Assembly (NCBI GenBank): GCA_015680905.1
Contig: CM027381.1
Coordinates: forward strand, 63,725,501 to 63,789,500
DNA: 64,000 nt
Source: Coptis chinensis
Lineage: Eukaryota; Streptophyta; Magnoliopsida; Ranunculales; Ranunculaceae
Reading direction: 5' to 3'
Shown in pieces: positions 1-11,056 of this stretch. Below the pieces are notes generated by a model that saw only the letters and a program-made list of their open reading frames with translations, had not been told where the DNA came from and made no database searches. Within the stretch, counting starts at the first letter, position 1; every line of letters starts with the position of its first letter. A program made the translations under genes and the position numbers.

Positions 1-287
1 CTTTGTTTGTTGGCCTATTGGGGATCATTAGGTGTCCAGGTGTCGTAGACTTTATGAGTCTAGTAGTATATATTTTGCAAGGGTATGTATTGGATATATA
101 TTTATTTTGTTAATTATGGTCACTTATGGGAATGCAATTAAAACTTGCTTAATTGAACATGTGTTTGTTCTATGTATTTAATGAGAATGCAAAACTTGTT
201 TGAACATGAAGTTTGTTCTATTTATGCAATGAAGTAGTATTTTTATATTTGCTATGAAAATTATGTTTATTAGGTGTTATATAATAC
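1..287. other. AT-rich sequence with a diverged direct duplication
   Basis: No gene is recognised here. Two adjacent diverged copies of a segment of about 50 bp are visible at roughly 130-182 and 185-232; both start GAATGCAA and carry ACTTG, TTGAACATG and GTTTGTTCTAT in the same order. The function is unknown. Confidence 0.5.
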
Positions 288-306
288 AACTTAAATATAC
301 TATTAG

Positions 307-691
307 GGTTAAAAATATGTCTAAATGAGGGGCTGTTGAAAGTAGAAGTTGACTCAGACTCATTAAGAGCAGTTAACGTGATTAATAAGAAGGAAAAGCC
401 TCCTTGGTACTGCCTGGACATAGTCATGGCTATCCAACTTATGTGCCCTCTTTTTGAGTTCATTTCCTTTCGACATGCAGTCAGAGAAACTAACCGGGCA
501 GTAGACTTTTTAGCTTCTATTAGTCAAGCCTTTTATGTAAATTTTCCTTCCTTTATACCACCCCTTGATGAGACCCTCAACAACATTGTTAAAGAGGATG
601 CACAAGGGAGAGTTTATGTAAGAATTTCTTAAGTAATACAACAGGTGAGGGCCTGCCAAACCCTAGCTTAACTTTCAAAAAAAAAAAAAAA
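307..691 (+). mobile_element. 5'-truncated LINE, 3' end with RNase H C-terminus and poly(A)
   Basis: The open frame 336-632 encodes the last part of a plant LINE RNase H domain; PPWYCLDIVMAI and a terminal EDAQGRVYVR are close to the equivalent parts of the LINE at 34357-34617. The coding end is followed by the shared 3' tail ACAGGTGAGGGCCTGCCAAA and an A tract (677-691). A perfect 19-bp target-site duplication, AACTTAAATATACTATTAG, flanks it at 288-306 and 692-710, so both ends are exact. Only about 385 bp were copied, which is typical 5' truncation during target-primed reverse transcription. It cannot move by itself. Confidence 0.93.
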
Positions 692-710
692 AACTTAAAT
701 ATACTATTAG

Positions 711-1035
711 CTTAATAAATATGTTGACAGGGCTATAGTATGTCTGACGACTCTGATAAAGAAGATATGATAATGCAAACAGCATGTGTTACTACCATGT
801 TAACGGCTAGTTATTATCAATACTAGCTATTGTGTACGTGGTATCCACGTGGGATTCAAAGACTTTTTTTTAAACTTAAAAATGTTAAATTACTATTTTA
901 CCCCTAAAAAAATTTAAAAAATAAATAAAAAAAGTGAAATGACCAAAATGCCCCTACGTCCACACACATTACTGTTCACTCGACCCCATATTTTTCTATA
1001 TATTAAAGATTATGTCAGTAAAATTCCTTGCCACA
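711..1035. other. no gene seen between LINE and PIF transposase
   Basis: AT-rich sequence without a recognisable coding segment. It may be the 5' flank or an upstream part of the PIF/Harbinger element that follows. Confidence 0.4.
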
Positions 1036-2203
1036 CTTCGGCTCTTAGTGGCACAGAGTGGGTTGAAGAAGTGCTTACTGGACATGGTGCGCAGTGCCAA
1101 GAAAACTTTCGTATGGAAAAACACGTGTTCTTGTGATTGTGTGATATTTTACAAACGAAAGGTCTACTCACTCACTTTGATACAGTACAGGTCGAGGAAC
1201 AACTAGCAATATTTATGTATACAATTGGTCATAACGAACGTAATTGAACCATTCAAGAACGTTTTCAGCATTTTGGAGAAACTATTAGCCGCCACTTCAA
1301 CAATGTCTTGAATGCAATAGTAGCACTATCTGAAGATTTTCTACAACCAGCAGGATCTAGTACTCCTCCTGAAATTCTTGCAGGTGGTTATAGATTTTAT
1401 CCGTATTTTAAGGTATTGACTACGTATGATTATAATTTTTTTAAAACTTAAATTGCATGATACATTTTAAATAGTTTGTTTTTTTTATTACTTAAAATAT
1501 ACTTCTATTAGGATTGTGTTGGAGCAATAGATAGAACTCATATCCCTGCATTGATTGGTTCAAATGAGAGAGTTCCTTTTATAAATAGGAAAGGAATTGT
1601 TACGCAAAATGTTTTGGTGGCATGTTCGTTTGACTTGCAGTTTCAATATGTTCTTGCCGATTGGGAAGGTTCGACTACAGATTCACGTGTTTTAAATTCA
1701 GCACTAACAAGGGAAGACAAATTGCAAGTACCTGAAGGTACATAATGCTTATTATTATGTTAAATCTTGTGGATTCTTTTGTCATGCTTAATATTCCAAA
1801 ACCCTTTATACTATTTGAACATGTTTATGATCATAATGCTTAATTTTATTTAATTTGAAATGTAGGTAAATATTATTTGGCTGATGCGGGCTATGCCAAT
1901 GCACCAAATTTTATTGCTCCATTTCGTGGCACTCGTTATCATCTAAAAGAATTTGGAGTGTTGCATCCTACAAATTACAAAGAGCTATTCAATCTTCGTC
2001 ATTCATCTTTGAGGAATACTGTTGAACGTATCATTGGAATCTTGAAAAAGCGGTTTGCTATTTTGGCTCTTCCACCTCCATATCCGTTTGAAACACAAGT
2101 AAAGATAGTAATAGCATGTTGCATTCTAGACAATGATGAATTTTTTAATAAGGATCAAAGAGAGCAAGAAGAACTTGAAGGAGACTCTGGAATGAGGAGA
2201 TAA
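1036..2203 (+). pseudogene. PIF/Harbinger transposase (DDE_Tnp_4, HARBI1/ALP1-like), decayed
   Basis: Three coding blocks joined by two plausible introns (1413-1511 and 1738-1865, both GT..AG) give a near-complete PIF/Harbinger nuclease. Block 1 has the N-terminal features EEVLTGHGAQC.ENFRM and VEEQLAIFMYTIGH and ends with FYPYFK. Block 2 starts DCVGAIDRTHI, holding the first catalytic Asp, and includes WEGSTTDSRVL, holding the second. Block 3 (KYYLADAGYANAP...) ends with RNTVERIIGILKKRF, where the catalytic Glu lies. In-frame stops at 1134-1136 and 1245-1247 break block 1. Relatives include both transposases and domesticated ALP1-type host proteins; the stops and the transposon-like terminus at 2660-2674 favour a dead element. 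The family is confident, while the start is approximate. Confidence 0.9.
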
Positions 2204-3034
2204 GATCTAGAAAACCTTAGTAGAAATAGAATACGAGAAATTGGATCAGATTATAGAAAGTCTATTGCCATTGCAATGTAGAATGACTATTGTGACTATC
2301 ACAATGCAAATTGATGTAATACTTTTGATTTTGCTTTGGATTTGTTTCATGTTAATAATGAAATGACCGGTTATACTTGTTTCTAATTAAATATTTTGTG
2401 GAACTTTTTTTTTTTTTGGTGAGAATATAGACATTGTATTTAAGTTATTATTTTCTTTTTGATTTATAATGTTCTATTATTTTTTTCAAATATGTAACAG
2501 GTTATCAGTGTAACAGATACAATGTGAACCAAATAGTGGGCACACTGAACTTGTGACAAAACGATTGGCAGCCAAACAGCTTCTAGATTAATCTGCTTTA
2601 AGTTGCACATCTACAGAATTAGATCAGCTAATCTAGGTTGGCTACTATGAATTTTTCTACTGCCAAACAGAGCCTTATGCTTGAAGCAGTTGTTCCATGT
2701 CATCGTTATTAAAACGGGAATTCCTTTCCCTATTAAAAGGGGAAATTCAAGCAAAACTAACACGGGAATCCTTCTCCTACTAAAATGAGAATCACAATTC
2801 TAAATTAGGTCAACTATTACAACGAGATCTCTTCCCAATTAAAAGCTTAGGTTTTTAAAGGACAGTTAAATGATTTTGTCACAAAATTTGTATATGTTCC
2901 TAAGCAAGTTTTCAAACCTACAAGCTAGTATAGAGTATAGGGTAGAGTGGTAGACAGTTACTGGGGTAAATCTGAATTATGAGCACACAAATGGGTAGAT
3001 AGTGCAGATCGATATCCTTTGAAAGGCATATTAT
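2204..3034. other. 3' flank of the PIF transposase and intergenic DNA
   Basis: The first part (to about 2300) continues the decayed transposase C-terminus (frames with NRIREIGSDYRKS). The rest is AT-rich with no open frame of interest. Around 2705-2845 there are loosely repeated pieces of the type TTAAAAnGGGAAnTTC. Confidence 0.4.
2660..2674. repeat. candidate right terminus of the PIF/Harbinger element
   Basis: CTGCCAAACAGAGCC followed by TTA (2675-2677) fits a PIF/Harbinger end: its reverse complement GGCTCTGTTTGGCAG is of the usual form, and the family duplicates a TWA target. A related motif, GGCAGCCAAACAG, lies inside at about 2567. The matching left end was not found and may lie upstream of the window. 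Confidence 0.45.
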
Positions 3035-4388
3035 TCAATTCCAAAGTGGTTGCAAACTTGCAATGGTCGGCTTAATCAAAATTGGGGGACACCACTTCGT
3101 AATGGCTTTCACTTGGTCATATTCAATTTTGTCCATCAAATTAAATTCAATTTTGTCCATCAAATTAAATTCAGTTTTGTCATTCAATTTAAATTTAGTA
3201 TTCACGAAGCCTTCGGACTCCAATAGGATAAGTGGTTCATATCGTTTGTTATCCATGTTGAAAACTCCCAATTCATGATTCATATTTCCATATCCATACG
3301 TAGAGAAGGATGCGACCAAATGGATGCAATTTGGTTTCCATCCTAGGAAGTCTGAAGCTGATAGGGAGAATGAGCAAGTATCACCAACAAACACCATACG
3401 ATCGCAAAGGCTCTTCATCTCAACCCACTGAAGCTCAACAAGGTCCAGCTTGAAGACAAGAAATTCAGGAGTAAAATCATTTTCGTCTTTCTTATAGTCA
3501 TTGTCATCGTTATTGTCATTGTTTATGCGCATATCCCTATTCCTTTTGAATAGGAACCGATCCAAGTCATAGTAACAATGTTCCATAGCCCTTTTAATTA
3601 GTATCATCCCCAGCAGACTCTACAAGATACTTGGGGGTAAAAGTCTCACAGCTAAAAGGGCATGGTGCGACGGTTGCCAGCATGGCCTCGCTGGAATTGT
3701 TTAGGTCACAAGAAAAAACATCTCCTTTTTTATCGACAAAGCAAAACTGATCTCGATAACAAATAATGTCTTTCACTGGTTCATAATCCAAGTGTACGTG
3801 GGTCCAAGCATTGTCACCTGGCCTGCAGAAGACTAATCTGCCTTCACCAGCGATTGCCATGACTAGAAAGTTGGGATCTGATGCTGGGTTGGCAGACAAA
3901 AAAGCTTTTTTAAGACAGTCTGTCAAAGTTTCAATAAAAGGGAGTTGGATCTCATTATCAACGGATAGGAACGGATTGAGTAGACAAACATCACCGTAGT
4001 AGTCAACAGTTACCAACCATCCACGTCTAGAACCACATATCTGCAAATTACGGGGTACATGTAACTTGGATTTGTAGACTCTTTTCTCATTAATGTTGTA
4101 CAAACTTTGTGTTTTAATGTCGTTGAGTTGAGTAGGAAGCATGAGCATAGGAACTTGGCGGGGTATATGGTGACGAATGTTGTGATAAACAGATTGCCAT
4201 AACTTACAAACTGCACCAAACCTGATGTAATCCTTGGCATCGACCAATTTACGCCCAATTTCATAAAAAATATGGTTAGGAAGTTCCGACCAGTGAACCA
4301 CTCTAACAACATCATCACATGGGGTATTGGGCAGGAAAAGAGCCGCACTTCCAAAGCATGTTGCCTCTCCATCTTTAATCTGATCCAT
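3035..4388 (-). pseudogene. F-box/DUF295 family gene, split by one frame change
   Basis: Two overlapping open frames form one DUF295-type F-box protein. The upstream part (4388-3594, 264 aa, ATG start) has an F-box at residues ~32-70 (WSELPNHIFYEIGRKL... VCKLWQSV) and then the beta-propeller-like DUF295 repeat region. The downstream part (3607-3035, 190 aa) continues with FLVFKLDL.ELQWVEMKSL and CSFSLSASDF, the conserved C-terminal DUF295 block. They overlap by 14 nt in different frames, so a single indel near 3600 explains the split. Such proteins normally bind SKP1 and act as substrate receptors in SCF ubiquitin ligases. The gene appears intronless and is the only non-transposon gene in the window. 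Whether the split is real or an assembly error cannot be told here; without it the protein would be about 450 aa. Confidence 0.85.
3121..3192. repeat. three tandem copies of a 24-bp unit inside the F-box gene
   Basis: Copies at 3121-3144 and 3145-3168 are identical (ATTCAATTTTGTCCATCAAA + TTAA), and 3169-3192 differs at a few sites. On the coding strand the unit encodes the repeating peptide NLMDKIEF, so it adds eight residues per copy and keeps frame. Confidence 0.9.
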
Positions 4389-4490
4389 TAAGATGAGAAG
4401 ATCGGAATCTATATATGTTATGATAATACTACTAAGATATTATTATTAGAAAGAAAAGACGACGTACGTTCTTCTACAGTATCACAAGGC

Positions 4491-4505
4491 ATAATATATA
4501 TAACT
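4491..4505 (-). promoter_or_regulatory. possible TATA element of the F-box gene
   Basis: On the minus strand AGTTATATATATTAT lies about 105 bp upstream of the F-box start codon, a reasonable place for a TATA box. There is no other support. Confidence 0.3.
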
Positions 4506-4847
4506 CGGTGAAGCTAAGAAAAAGTTCCCTAATCATGCACAGATACTAATTCCCTAATTGTACTCTAATAACAAAACTATGATACTTACATCCCGAATAA
4601 ACTGTAACCCACATATACTGTCATACGAGAAGACAATAAGCAAGCCTACCTCAAAAGACCAACGAAACGGATCCTCCTGAATCTTGATTGATCCCTTGGT
4701 TGGACTTAAACACACTAGGCCTTGTCGGCTTCCCATTAAGAAAATAATCCCATGGTCCATTAAAGAAAAATAGCTACAGCTCGGTTAGAACTATCTAATA
4801 CTTATAAAATTAGAAAACAAGTATGAAACCGTACTGTGCATCGCTCT
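4506..4847. other. no recognised gene upstream of the F-box gene
   Basis: A minus-strand open frame of 68 codons (4554-4760) is present but has no recognised domain. The remainder is AT-rich. Confidence 0.35.
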
Positions 4848-4920
4848 CAGATAGGGCCCCACTTGAAAAGGGGCCCCGGTCCCCCAGATAGGGCCCTACT
4901 TGAAAAGGGCCTCGTCCCAT
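4848..4920. repeat. GC-rich tandem duplication of about 37 bp
   Basis: CAGATAGGGCCCCACTTGAA (4848 on) and CAGATAGGGCCCTACTTGAA (4885 on) begin two adjacent copies that continue AAGGGGCCCCGGTCCCC and AAGGGCCTCGTCCCAT. It stands out as GC-rich in AT-rich DNA, 50 bp from the MULE1 insertion site. Confidence 0.85.
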
Positions 4921-5455
4921 CCCCCCGAATGAAGTTTATGGATCAAACTATATATATGTGTTGCCTATTATAAGAGAAAGGGAAAAAAATGAATTTCTGG
5001 GCATCAAACTAGGCTTAATTACAGAAATATGTAACGTACTTAGGTCCATTTAACACTTGTATGAATATACAATTTTTTTTAACAAACATATCAATGTATT
5101 ATATTCGATTTCACAAAAATAGCAATCTGTTAACATCCGTCAGTTAAGTGATGATGTGTCCATTTTTTTTCAATTTCGTTTTATTTGTATTTTCCACTCC
5201 GCATACCACATCAGCATTTCTACCACCTCAGTGCCCGAAACTAACCCATATAACCCATTTTCGAACCCATTTACATATAGACCCATTTACCAAAAAAAAC
5301 TAAACTTGGCCTCATTTGTTGGCACCATAGCCGTCTTTAATTCAAATACTTTAGTAAAAAGCAACTTCAACTACTGAGGGAATATAAGTGGCCAGTTTGT
5401 TTTGGTTCCTTTATGCAGACTGGGTGAATATTTGGAATCACAGTCTGGAGTAGGA

Positions 5456-5545
5456 ATTTTTTTTATTTTTTATTATTTTTTTATTATTTATTTTTTATTT
5501 TTTTTATTTAATTTATTTATTTTTTTTTATTTATTTATTTATTAT
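5456..5545. repeat. T-rich low-complexity tract
   Basis: About 90 bp of almost only T and A (runs of TTTATT). Simple sequence; no coding value. Confidence 0.9.
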
Positions 5546-6308
5546 CAAAATGTGAGTGATCTACTGGTTAGAACCTTACACTTTGTTCATTTTAATACAT
5601 AAAACCTTTGAACTGGCGGCGGCTGCCTTTTAAAGGCACTATCGTCGGAACTCTTCTTCTCATCTCTATTAGAAGTCATCTTGGTGCAATTCTTATGCAC
5701 TTTGAGAAGATTCTCATTGAGGGATGTTGGATTTGATTTGATTTCTGAATGGAAAACCAATTATGTATGTAAAGGTACAAGTTTTCATTGATCATGGGTA
5801 GAGAGGATAGGTTTGATTCCTCATGATCCGTGGAAGTCCTACTCAGATCGAGTTGTGAGAAAGCATCGCTCCATTATCGTGGTTGTTCTTGGAGTTTTTG
5901 AGTTAAGTAGAGTTTGTATCTGGGGTGAGAACTAGAGATGGCAGGCTGAGAAGGTTTGAAGGCTAAAGTTTGGGACTTGATTCAAAGCTGTGTTTGGCTG
6001 GAAACAAAAGAGGAGATCGCAAGTAGTGGCTGTTTTTTAAAACAACTGTTCTCTATGGGCGGATAATGTAGATAGATTGGGATTGAAAACTTGTATCTTG
6101 GTTGATGAACATTGATATTATGGTTGAGTTTGGGTTTTTGATGAGAGGAGTTAAGGTCAAATTTCTATTTTTTAAGCTGCTTTTTTAATTTTGAGCAAAT
6201 GTAGCAGATCTGATCTTAAAAACTGAATAGAGTTCAAAATCAGGTTCTTAAATATTTGTTTGGAGGCTACAAAGGGGTACTTTGAACGTGAAATTTGTAT
6301 TAGCTTCT

Positions 6309-7789
6309 TGATATACGTAAAAAATGATAGTTCTACTCACGAATAAATGATGAAATTCAAACGGAAGTAAAACTAAAACTGAACTTAGACTATATTTATC
6401 AAAGATTTATTCTACTCTCGAATCTATCGAATAGGGTTTAGTAAAAGATTCGTTCCACTCCTAGTTCTTTAGCATTCAATGTTTTCTAATATTGCGAGTC
6501 TATCCAAAGTTAGTGAGAGTAATGGTGGGAATTTATGCTACGATGTGAATTCAAATAACAAGATACGCTAATTCAAACTACGGAAATGCTAAATTGATAC
6601 TATATGATAAGGAATTAGGAGGGATTGATTCCACCTTAACTCGACTTAATCAACTAATAAAGATTCACCGTGATCCAAATTTCAATGCTTTCGCATATCA
6701 AAATGGTAATTCTAATCCCTAATTATACATGGCAATATCTACCAATTAATAACTAGCATATGAAGCAACCAAACCCATTCTCATGGTGAACTAATTACTT
6801 TCTAAAATTGAATAGATTATCACTACGATTTCTAAGTTAACAAAAATCAAGCTTCATCAACCCCCTCTAATGGAGGTTTAGCCTAGAATCATTATGCTAT
6901 CATTTCTTATTGAATTCAAACAAGACATCATATAAATGTTCTAACTTTACTAAATTGAACTAAACAATAATTCAAATCTAAATTAACAACTACGAAATAA
7001 TTAACAACTAAGAATCAAAATTAGATCTAAGTATTTAAATAAATCAAAACCGAAATTATGAAGAACTCACTATTTTTATTAATCTAATGAAGGAATAATA
7101 ATGATTCAATAATCTAAATTAGAACAAGGTATGAAAACTAATTAATGAAATGAAAACTAGATCTAAAAACTATCTCTAATGGCTACCTTCTATCTAACCT
7201 CAGTATCTCTTAAGAGCTAAGTCTTGTGTGTGGAAATGGAGGAGACCAGATCCACATTTTCGTGCATGGGCTGAGGAGCCATGTTTTGGGCTGGAAAATT
7301 GAGCCCAAAACCCAATCTCTTCAGTCCACAGGGCCCTTTTCAGTTGGATCTGACTTCAGTGGGATTTTTGTCCACTTTTTCTCCTCTAATTAGGTCAAGG
7401 TTTGGACCATTGGAAATCTCTTTCTGAGCCGGTCGTTTTGACATAAGGTAGGCCCAATTCCGAGGACTAAGTCCAAAGATACGGTCTTTGGAAGTTCTGC
7501 TGACTTTTGTGTGCTGTTTCTGCCCGCGTTGACTTTGACTTTTCAGCTTTTGATCGGGCTTTACAAAGGCTTTTTCTCCTTGAATCTTGGCATTTAATCA
7601 TAGAACTTCTTAGCAACCAACTCTTGCTCCTTTATCTCGCCAAAGTGGCACATTTCTGCACATAATTGACTTCAATGCCTGAAATACATAAAAACATGTA
7701 ATCAGCATTAACTCTTATTTATTACTCGCATAATTAGTCTAAAAGTATTATTGTTAAGGGGTTAAAACTACAATTTTGGGCTCTTATCA
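6309..7789 (-). mobile_element. solo LTR of an Athila-type element
   Basis: Starts TGATATACG and ends GGGCTCTTATCA, flanked by the 5-bp duplication CTTCT (6304-6308 and 7790-7794). The 1,481-bp length and the end GTTTTGGGCTCTTATCA-type sequence match the reverse complement of the Athila LTRs at 49262 and 25747. Internal landmarks (GTTCGTTCCACTCCTAG-like, TCATCAACCCCCTCTAATGG, CTCGCCAAAGTGGCACATTT) appear in the same order but diverged, so it is an older or separate subfamily. No internal region is left, the usual result of recombination between two LTRs. Confidence 0.92.
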
Positions 7790-8506
7790 CTTCTAGATTT
7801 GGAAATTTCAAAGCTTTGAGATGGGGTTGAAACCAACTAAGGAGCTGGTTGCAGGCGGGTAGGGATGGCGGAGTTCGGGTCGCACAAATCCATATTCAAT
7901 CCTTACGCCTGAAACATGTTGGGCTCATAGCAATACATAAAGTCTTGGGCTTTATCAGTCTTTGGGCTTTGCTATGTTGGTATTAACCAAGTTAACCATG
8001 GCCACAGCAACTTAAAACATGATGGACCAGGATACTACTGGAGAAATCTCACTACAACATCACTCATATTTGGAGGGAAGCTGATTTCAGTGCAGATTCG
8101 GCAGCAAGCAAGACATGGAGCAACACTGGAGAAAGAACAACTAGAAAATCTAGATCAGTTATACTTTAGATTCATCTAGAGTCCATACAGATCAATTGCA
8201 TGTAACCCCCCTGGTACTGTAATGATACTCTGGTTGCCATAGAATCTAAGAAATCCGAATTTAGTTTCATTTCTTTTAACCATGTATTTCACGAGGTTAA
8301 TAGAGTTGCAGACTAATTAGCTAGTATAGTGAAGGAAAATAGCATTTGTACGGTCCATTTTGGGCCTCCTCTAGATAAATATTTACAAGCCTATGTAAAT
8401 GAGGATGCCAGCGGACAAGTCTATGGCAGAAGTCTTTGAATTTAATACAGGTGAGGGTCTGCCTAACCCTAGCTTATTTGTGGAAAAAAAAACTTCAACT
8501 ACTGAG

Positions 8507-9026
8507 AATTAATTCTTATCGGTCCTTGCTTTTAGTGTGATTATTATTCTAATACGTCTTATATAAATTATCGGTGTTCACAAGTTAGAGGGTGATTGCA
8601 ATCACATGGTTTTCTTTCAAGTTTTGATATTGGGAGGGGAGGGGGGTGGTGGGTGGGGGGAGGAGGACAATATCAATAAATCTGGGCACAGAATACATCA
8701 AGACCAGAGCAAAAAAGCATTAAAAGAATGAGAGAGAGTGTTAGAAGTAATGCGAATGCAAGTGTGCACGTTGATGATTTCTTGTTTTGCATTCGTGAAT
8801 ATCTACTATTGCTTCTTGCCATTGTTTGAGTTTTTTTTAGATCTGGTTAAGTGGTGTGTGTGTGTTAGAAAAAAAAGAGACTAAGGAAGTAACGTTTACA
8901 TTTCTAGCTCATAGAAATATATAAAATGCGACATTTCAAGAAGACTCTGTTTCTTTGGCTTGGGCAAGGATGCGGCGACGCGGCGAAGTATGTGGGAATT
9001 CAGTTTACATGAACGGCTGCACAGAC
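8507..9026. other. MULE2 internal sequence without a gene
   Basis: No coding region recognised. It contains the G-rich tract at 8632-8667, a short TG repeat near 8857 and a GC-rich patch (GCGGCGACGCGGCG, about 8972). Confidence 0.4.
8632..8667 (+). other. G-quadruplex-type tract
   Basis: GGGAGGGGAGGGGGGTGGTG continuing GGTGGGGGGAGGAGG has at least four runs of three or more G with loops of 1-4 nt, a classical G4 pattern. It lies inside MULE2 between the LINE insert and the right TIR. Confidence 0.75.
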
Positions 9027-9855
9027 AAATAAAGACGGCTACGGTGCCAACAAATGAGGGCAAGTTTAGTTTTTTTGGTAAATGGTTCGAAAATGGGTGA
9101 AAGAGATGATGAAAATGGGTTATATGGGTGAGGTGGTATGCCAAGTGAAAAATACAAATAAAATGATAAGAGTTAAATGAATAGTCTACCTACGAAATGA
9201 ACTACGAATCCAAAACGTAAGTAAACTAAACTTATCCTTTTACGTGTCTATTATCAAAGCTTCTACTCTCGATGCGAATTGCACTAAATGGAGTACGAAG
9301 TTCGTTCCACTCCTAGTTCCCTAGCATGGATTGTTTTCTAAGTCTAACTAGTCACTCTTAAGTCAATGAGAGCTTTCTGAAGGGTGTTATACTCGATGAA
9401 ACTAAAATGAGTCTACGTTGAATTTAACTACGAATACTATGGAAATATGCTTGTTTTGAATCTAGATAAAGGATTAGAGGGGAATTGAATCCACCTCGAA
9501 TCCAACTTAATAACCTAGTATAGATTCTTGTATCTCGATTCTCACGTTCTTACGGCAAGAAATTCGAGTTCTAATCCCTAGTGTTCATGGCATTTCTACC
9601 GAGTACTAACTAGCATGTGAAGTCGTCTACCCATTCTCATGGCGAAACACGACTTTCTAGAGTGGAATAGAATCTACAAACAATTCTACACTAACAACTA
9701 AGTTTTCATCAAGGCTTCATCAACCCCTCTAATGGAGGTTTTAGCCTTGATTCATCAAACTAACAATTCCCATTAAATCTAAACTAAACATAATGAAAAG
9801 ATTCTAACTTTATGCGATTTCACTAAACAATAATCGAAATCTAATTAATAACTAT

Positions 9856-10230
9856 CACTACACCATATGGACTGATTTGTAACGGATATGCATCCGTCAC
9901 TAAAAATATTAGTAACGGTTATCTTGCGTTGACACAAAAAAAGTGACAATCTACATAATGAGATATTAGTCCGTTTATTTTCCGTTACTAAAATTAGTCA
10001 CGGATAATATACGTTACTGAAATTAATTTCAGTGACATATAAAAACCGTTACAATTCATTTCCAACGTTTATTAATTTCGCCCAACGTTTGTTTGCAACT
10101 GATAAAGTGTTGGTATTTTCCGTTTCTGACATTTACTAACCGTTACTAATTTTCCATTACTAACGGTTATATATCCGTTACTAATTATTTACATTCCTAA
10201 CGATTTTCTATCCGTTACTAATTATTTCTC
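9856..10230. repeat. CACTA left subterminal repeats
   Basis: Many copies of a short motif in both orientations: GTAACGGATATGCATCCGTC near 9889, CCGTTACTAAAATTAGTCAC near 9972, ACCGTTACTAATTTTCC near 10140 and ATCCGTTACTAATTATTT twice near 10170 and 10210. Such subterminal arrays bind the CACTA transposase. The right subterminal region (about 18003-18110) has AACGGTTGAGAG, GCTAACGGATTA and GTAACGGATGTGTAACTG. Confidence 0.85.
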
Positions 10231-10489
10231 ATTTATTAAAAAAAAATGGTTTTTCTGGCCCTTTTATGTGAGGTCACCTGCACTCTTTTCAGTCTACAAT
10301 GTATCAATTAAATTCTTTCATTCATCAATAACTCAATCTAACAATTAAATTCTTTCTATTCATCCACAACGAAAAGTAATGAAGAACAACATAGATGTTC
10401 TAAACACCCCGCCCCGCCAACCAAGTAAAATAGCAAAGTTTACACAAAAAGACATTTTGCGGCGAAGTTAGTTCCCTATTTGCTGATAT

Positions 10490-10700
10490 TATTGCACCTA
10501 GATTTGAAAGTGGCGGCACACTTCAAAGGTATACTTCTCCATTACTATATCCAGCAACGACTTTACTTCCAAAGGGGCATGCCCAACATGAAGAAGTAAC
10601 TTTCTTTGTTTCATTCGATTATGACAGCATGTTTCCACCCATAAGAAGAATTCCCTTACTTTCTTCAAGTCCCCATAATACAATAAGACCATCTCAGAAA
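10490..10700 (-). pseudogene. captured exon of a tomosyn/Lgl-type WD40 protein
   Basis: On the minus strand one frame reads DGLIVLWGLEESKGILLMGG and, further on, SCWACPFGSKVVAGYSNGEV then YL(stop)SVPPL. This is the well conserved WD40 part of plant tomosyn-like (lethal giant larvae family) proteins, which in the host act in SNARE regulation. In-frame stops make it non-functional. It lies at the far end of a row of exon fragments on the same strand inside the CACTA. Family recognition is by memory of the CWACPFGSKV...GYSNG block. Confidence 0.75.
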
Positions 10701-10821
10701 ATTATAAGTACCCTACATAGAAACAAGAGTCACAAAACAATATAGGAGATCATAGATTTGCCAAAGCAAGGATTGAAAAACGAAACTCTTCAATCTTTAT
10801 CGTTTACTGTTACATTATTAC

Positions 10822-10963
10822 CTGACATGGGTGTTGTTGTCGCCATGCTTGGAGCTCTCCTCCGTATCTTTGTCCCCACGATCTAACTCGGCTTGAGGCT
10901 TTGAGACGTTATCATCAATAGTGGATAAGGATAAGGAAGTCGCACAGCTTACTGCACAATTAT
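10822..10963 (-). pseudogene. exon-like segment of unknown origin inside the CACTA
   Basis: A 142-nt open segment (SLSTIDDNVSKPQAELDRGD is part of it) bounded by a good acceptor (TTTACTTGCAG just upstream) and a good donor (CAG|GTAATA). The splice-site signatures on both sides suggest a host exon copied with its intron edges. The peptide is Ser/Asp/Glu-rich and not recognised. Confidence 0.45.
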
Positions 10964-11056
10964 CTGCAAGTAAACAAGATGGCATCAGAAAAAAAAATGT
11001 AACATGTGCTCCTACCTTCAGGAGTTTGTAGAACCTTAATTGTTGTTCATGCTTAC

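Larger units (their letters stand above)
5379..8490 (+). mobile_element. LINE-tailed insertion with TSD, containing a solo LTR
   Basis: A 16-bp direct repeat, AACTTCAACTACTGAG, flanks the segment at 5363-5378 and 8491-8506. The 3' end (8195-8490) is a decayed LINE RNase H C-terminus; fragments such as NHVFHEVNRVAD and GPPLDKYLQAYVNEDASGQV can be read. It is followed by the same tail as the other two LINE copies here (ACAGGTGAGGGTCTGCCTAA, CCCTAGCTTA) and a short A tract. The 5' part (5379-6308) shows no LINE coding sequence, so this may be a non-autonomous or chimeric LINE product. Net length without the solo LTR is about 1.6 kb. Confidence 0.8.

Noticed and set aside
1-30. left end of the PIF/Harbinger element (TTTGTTTGTTGGCC)
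   Set aside because: Similarity to the right terminus GGCTCTGTTTGGCAG is too weak.
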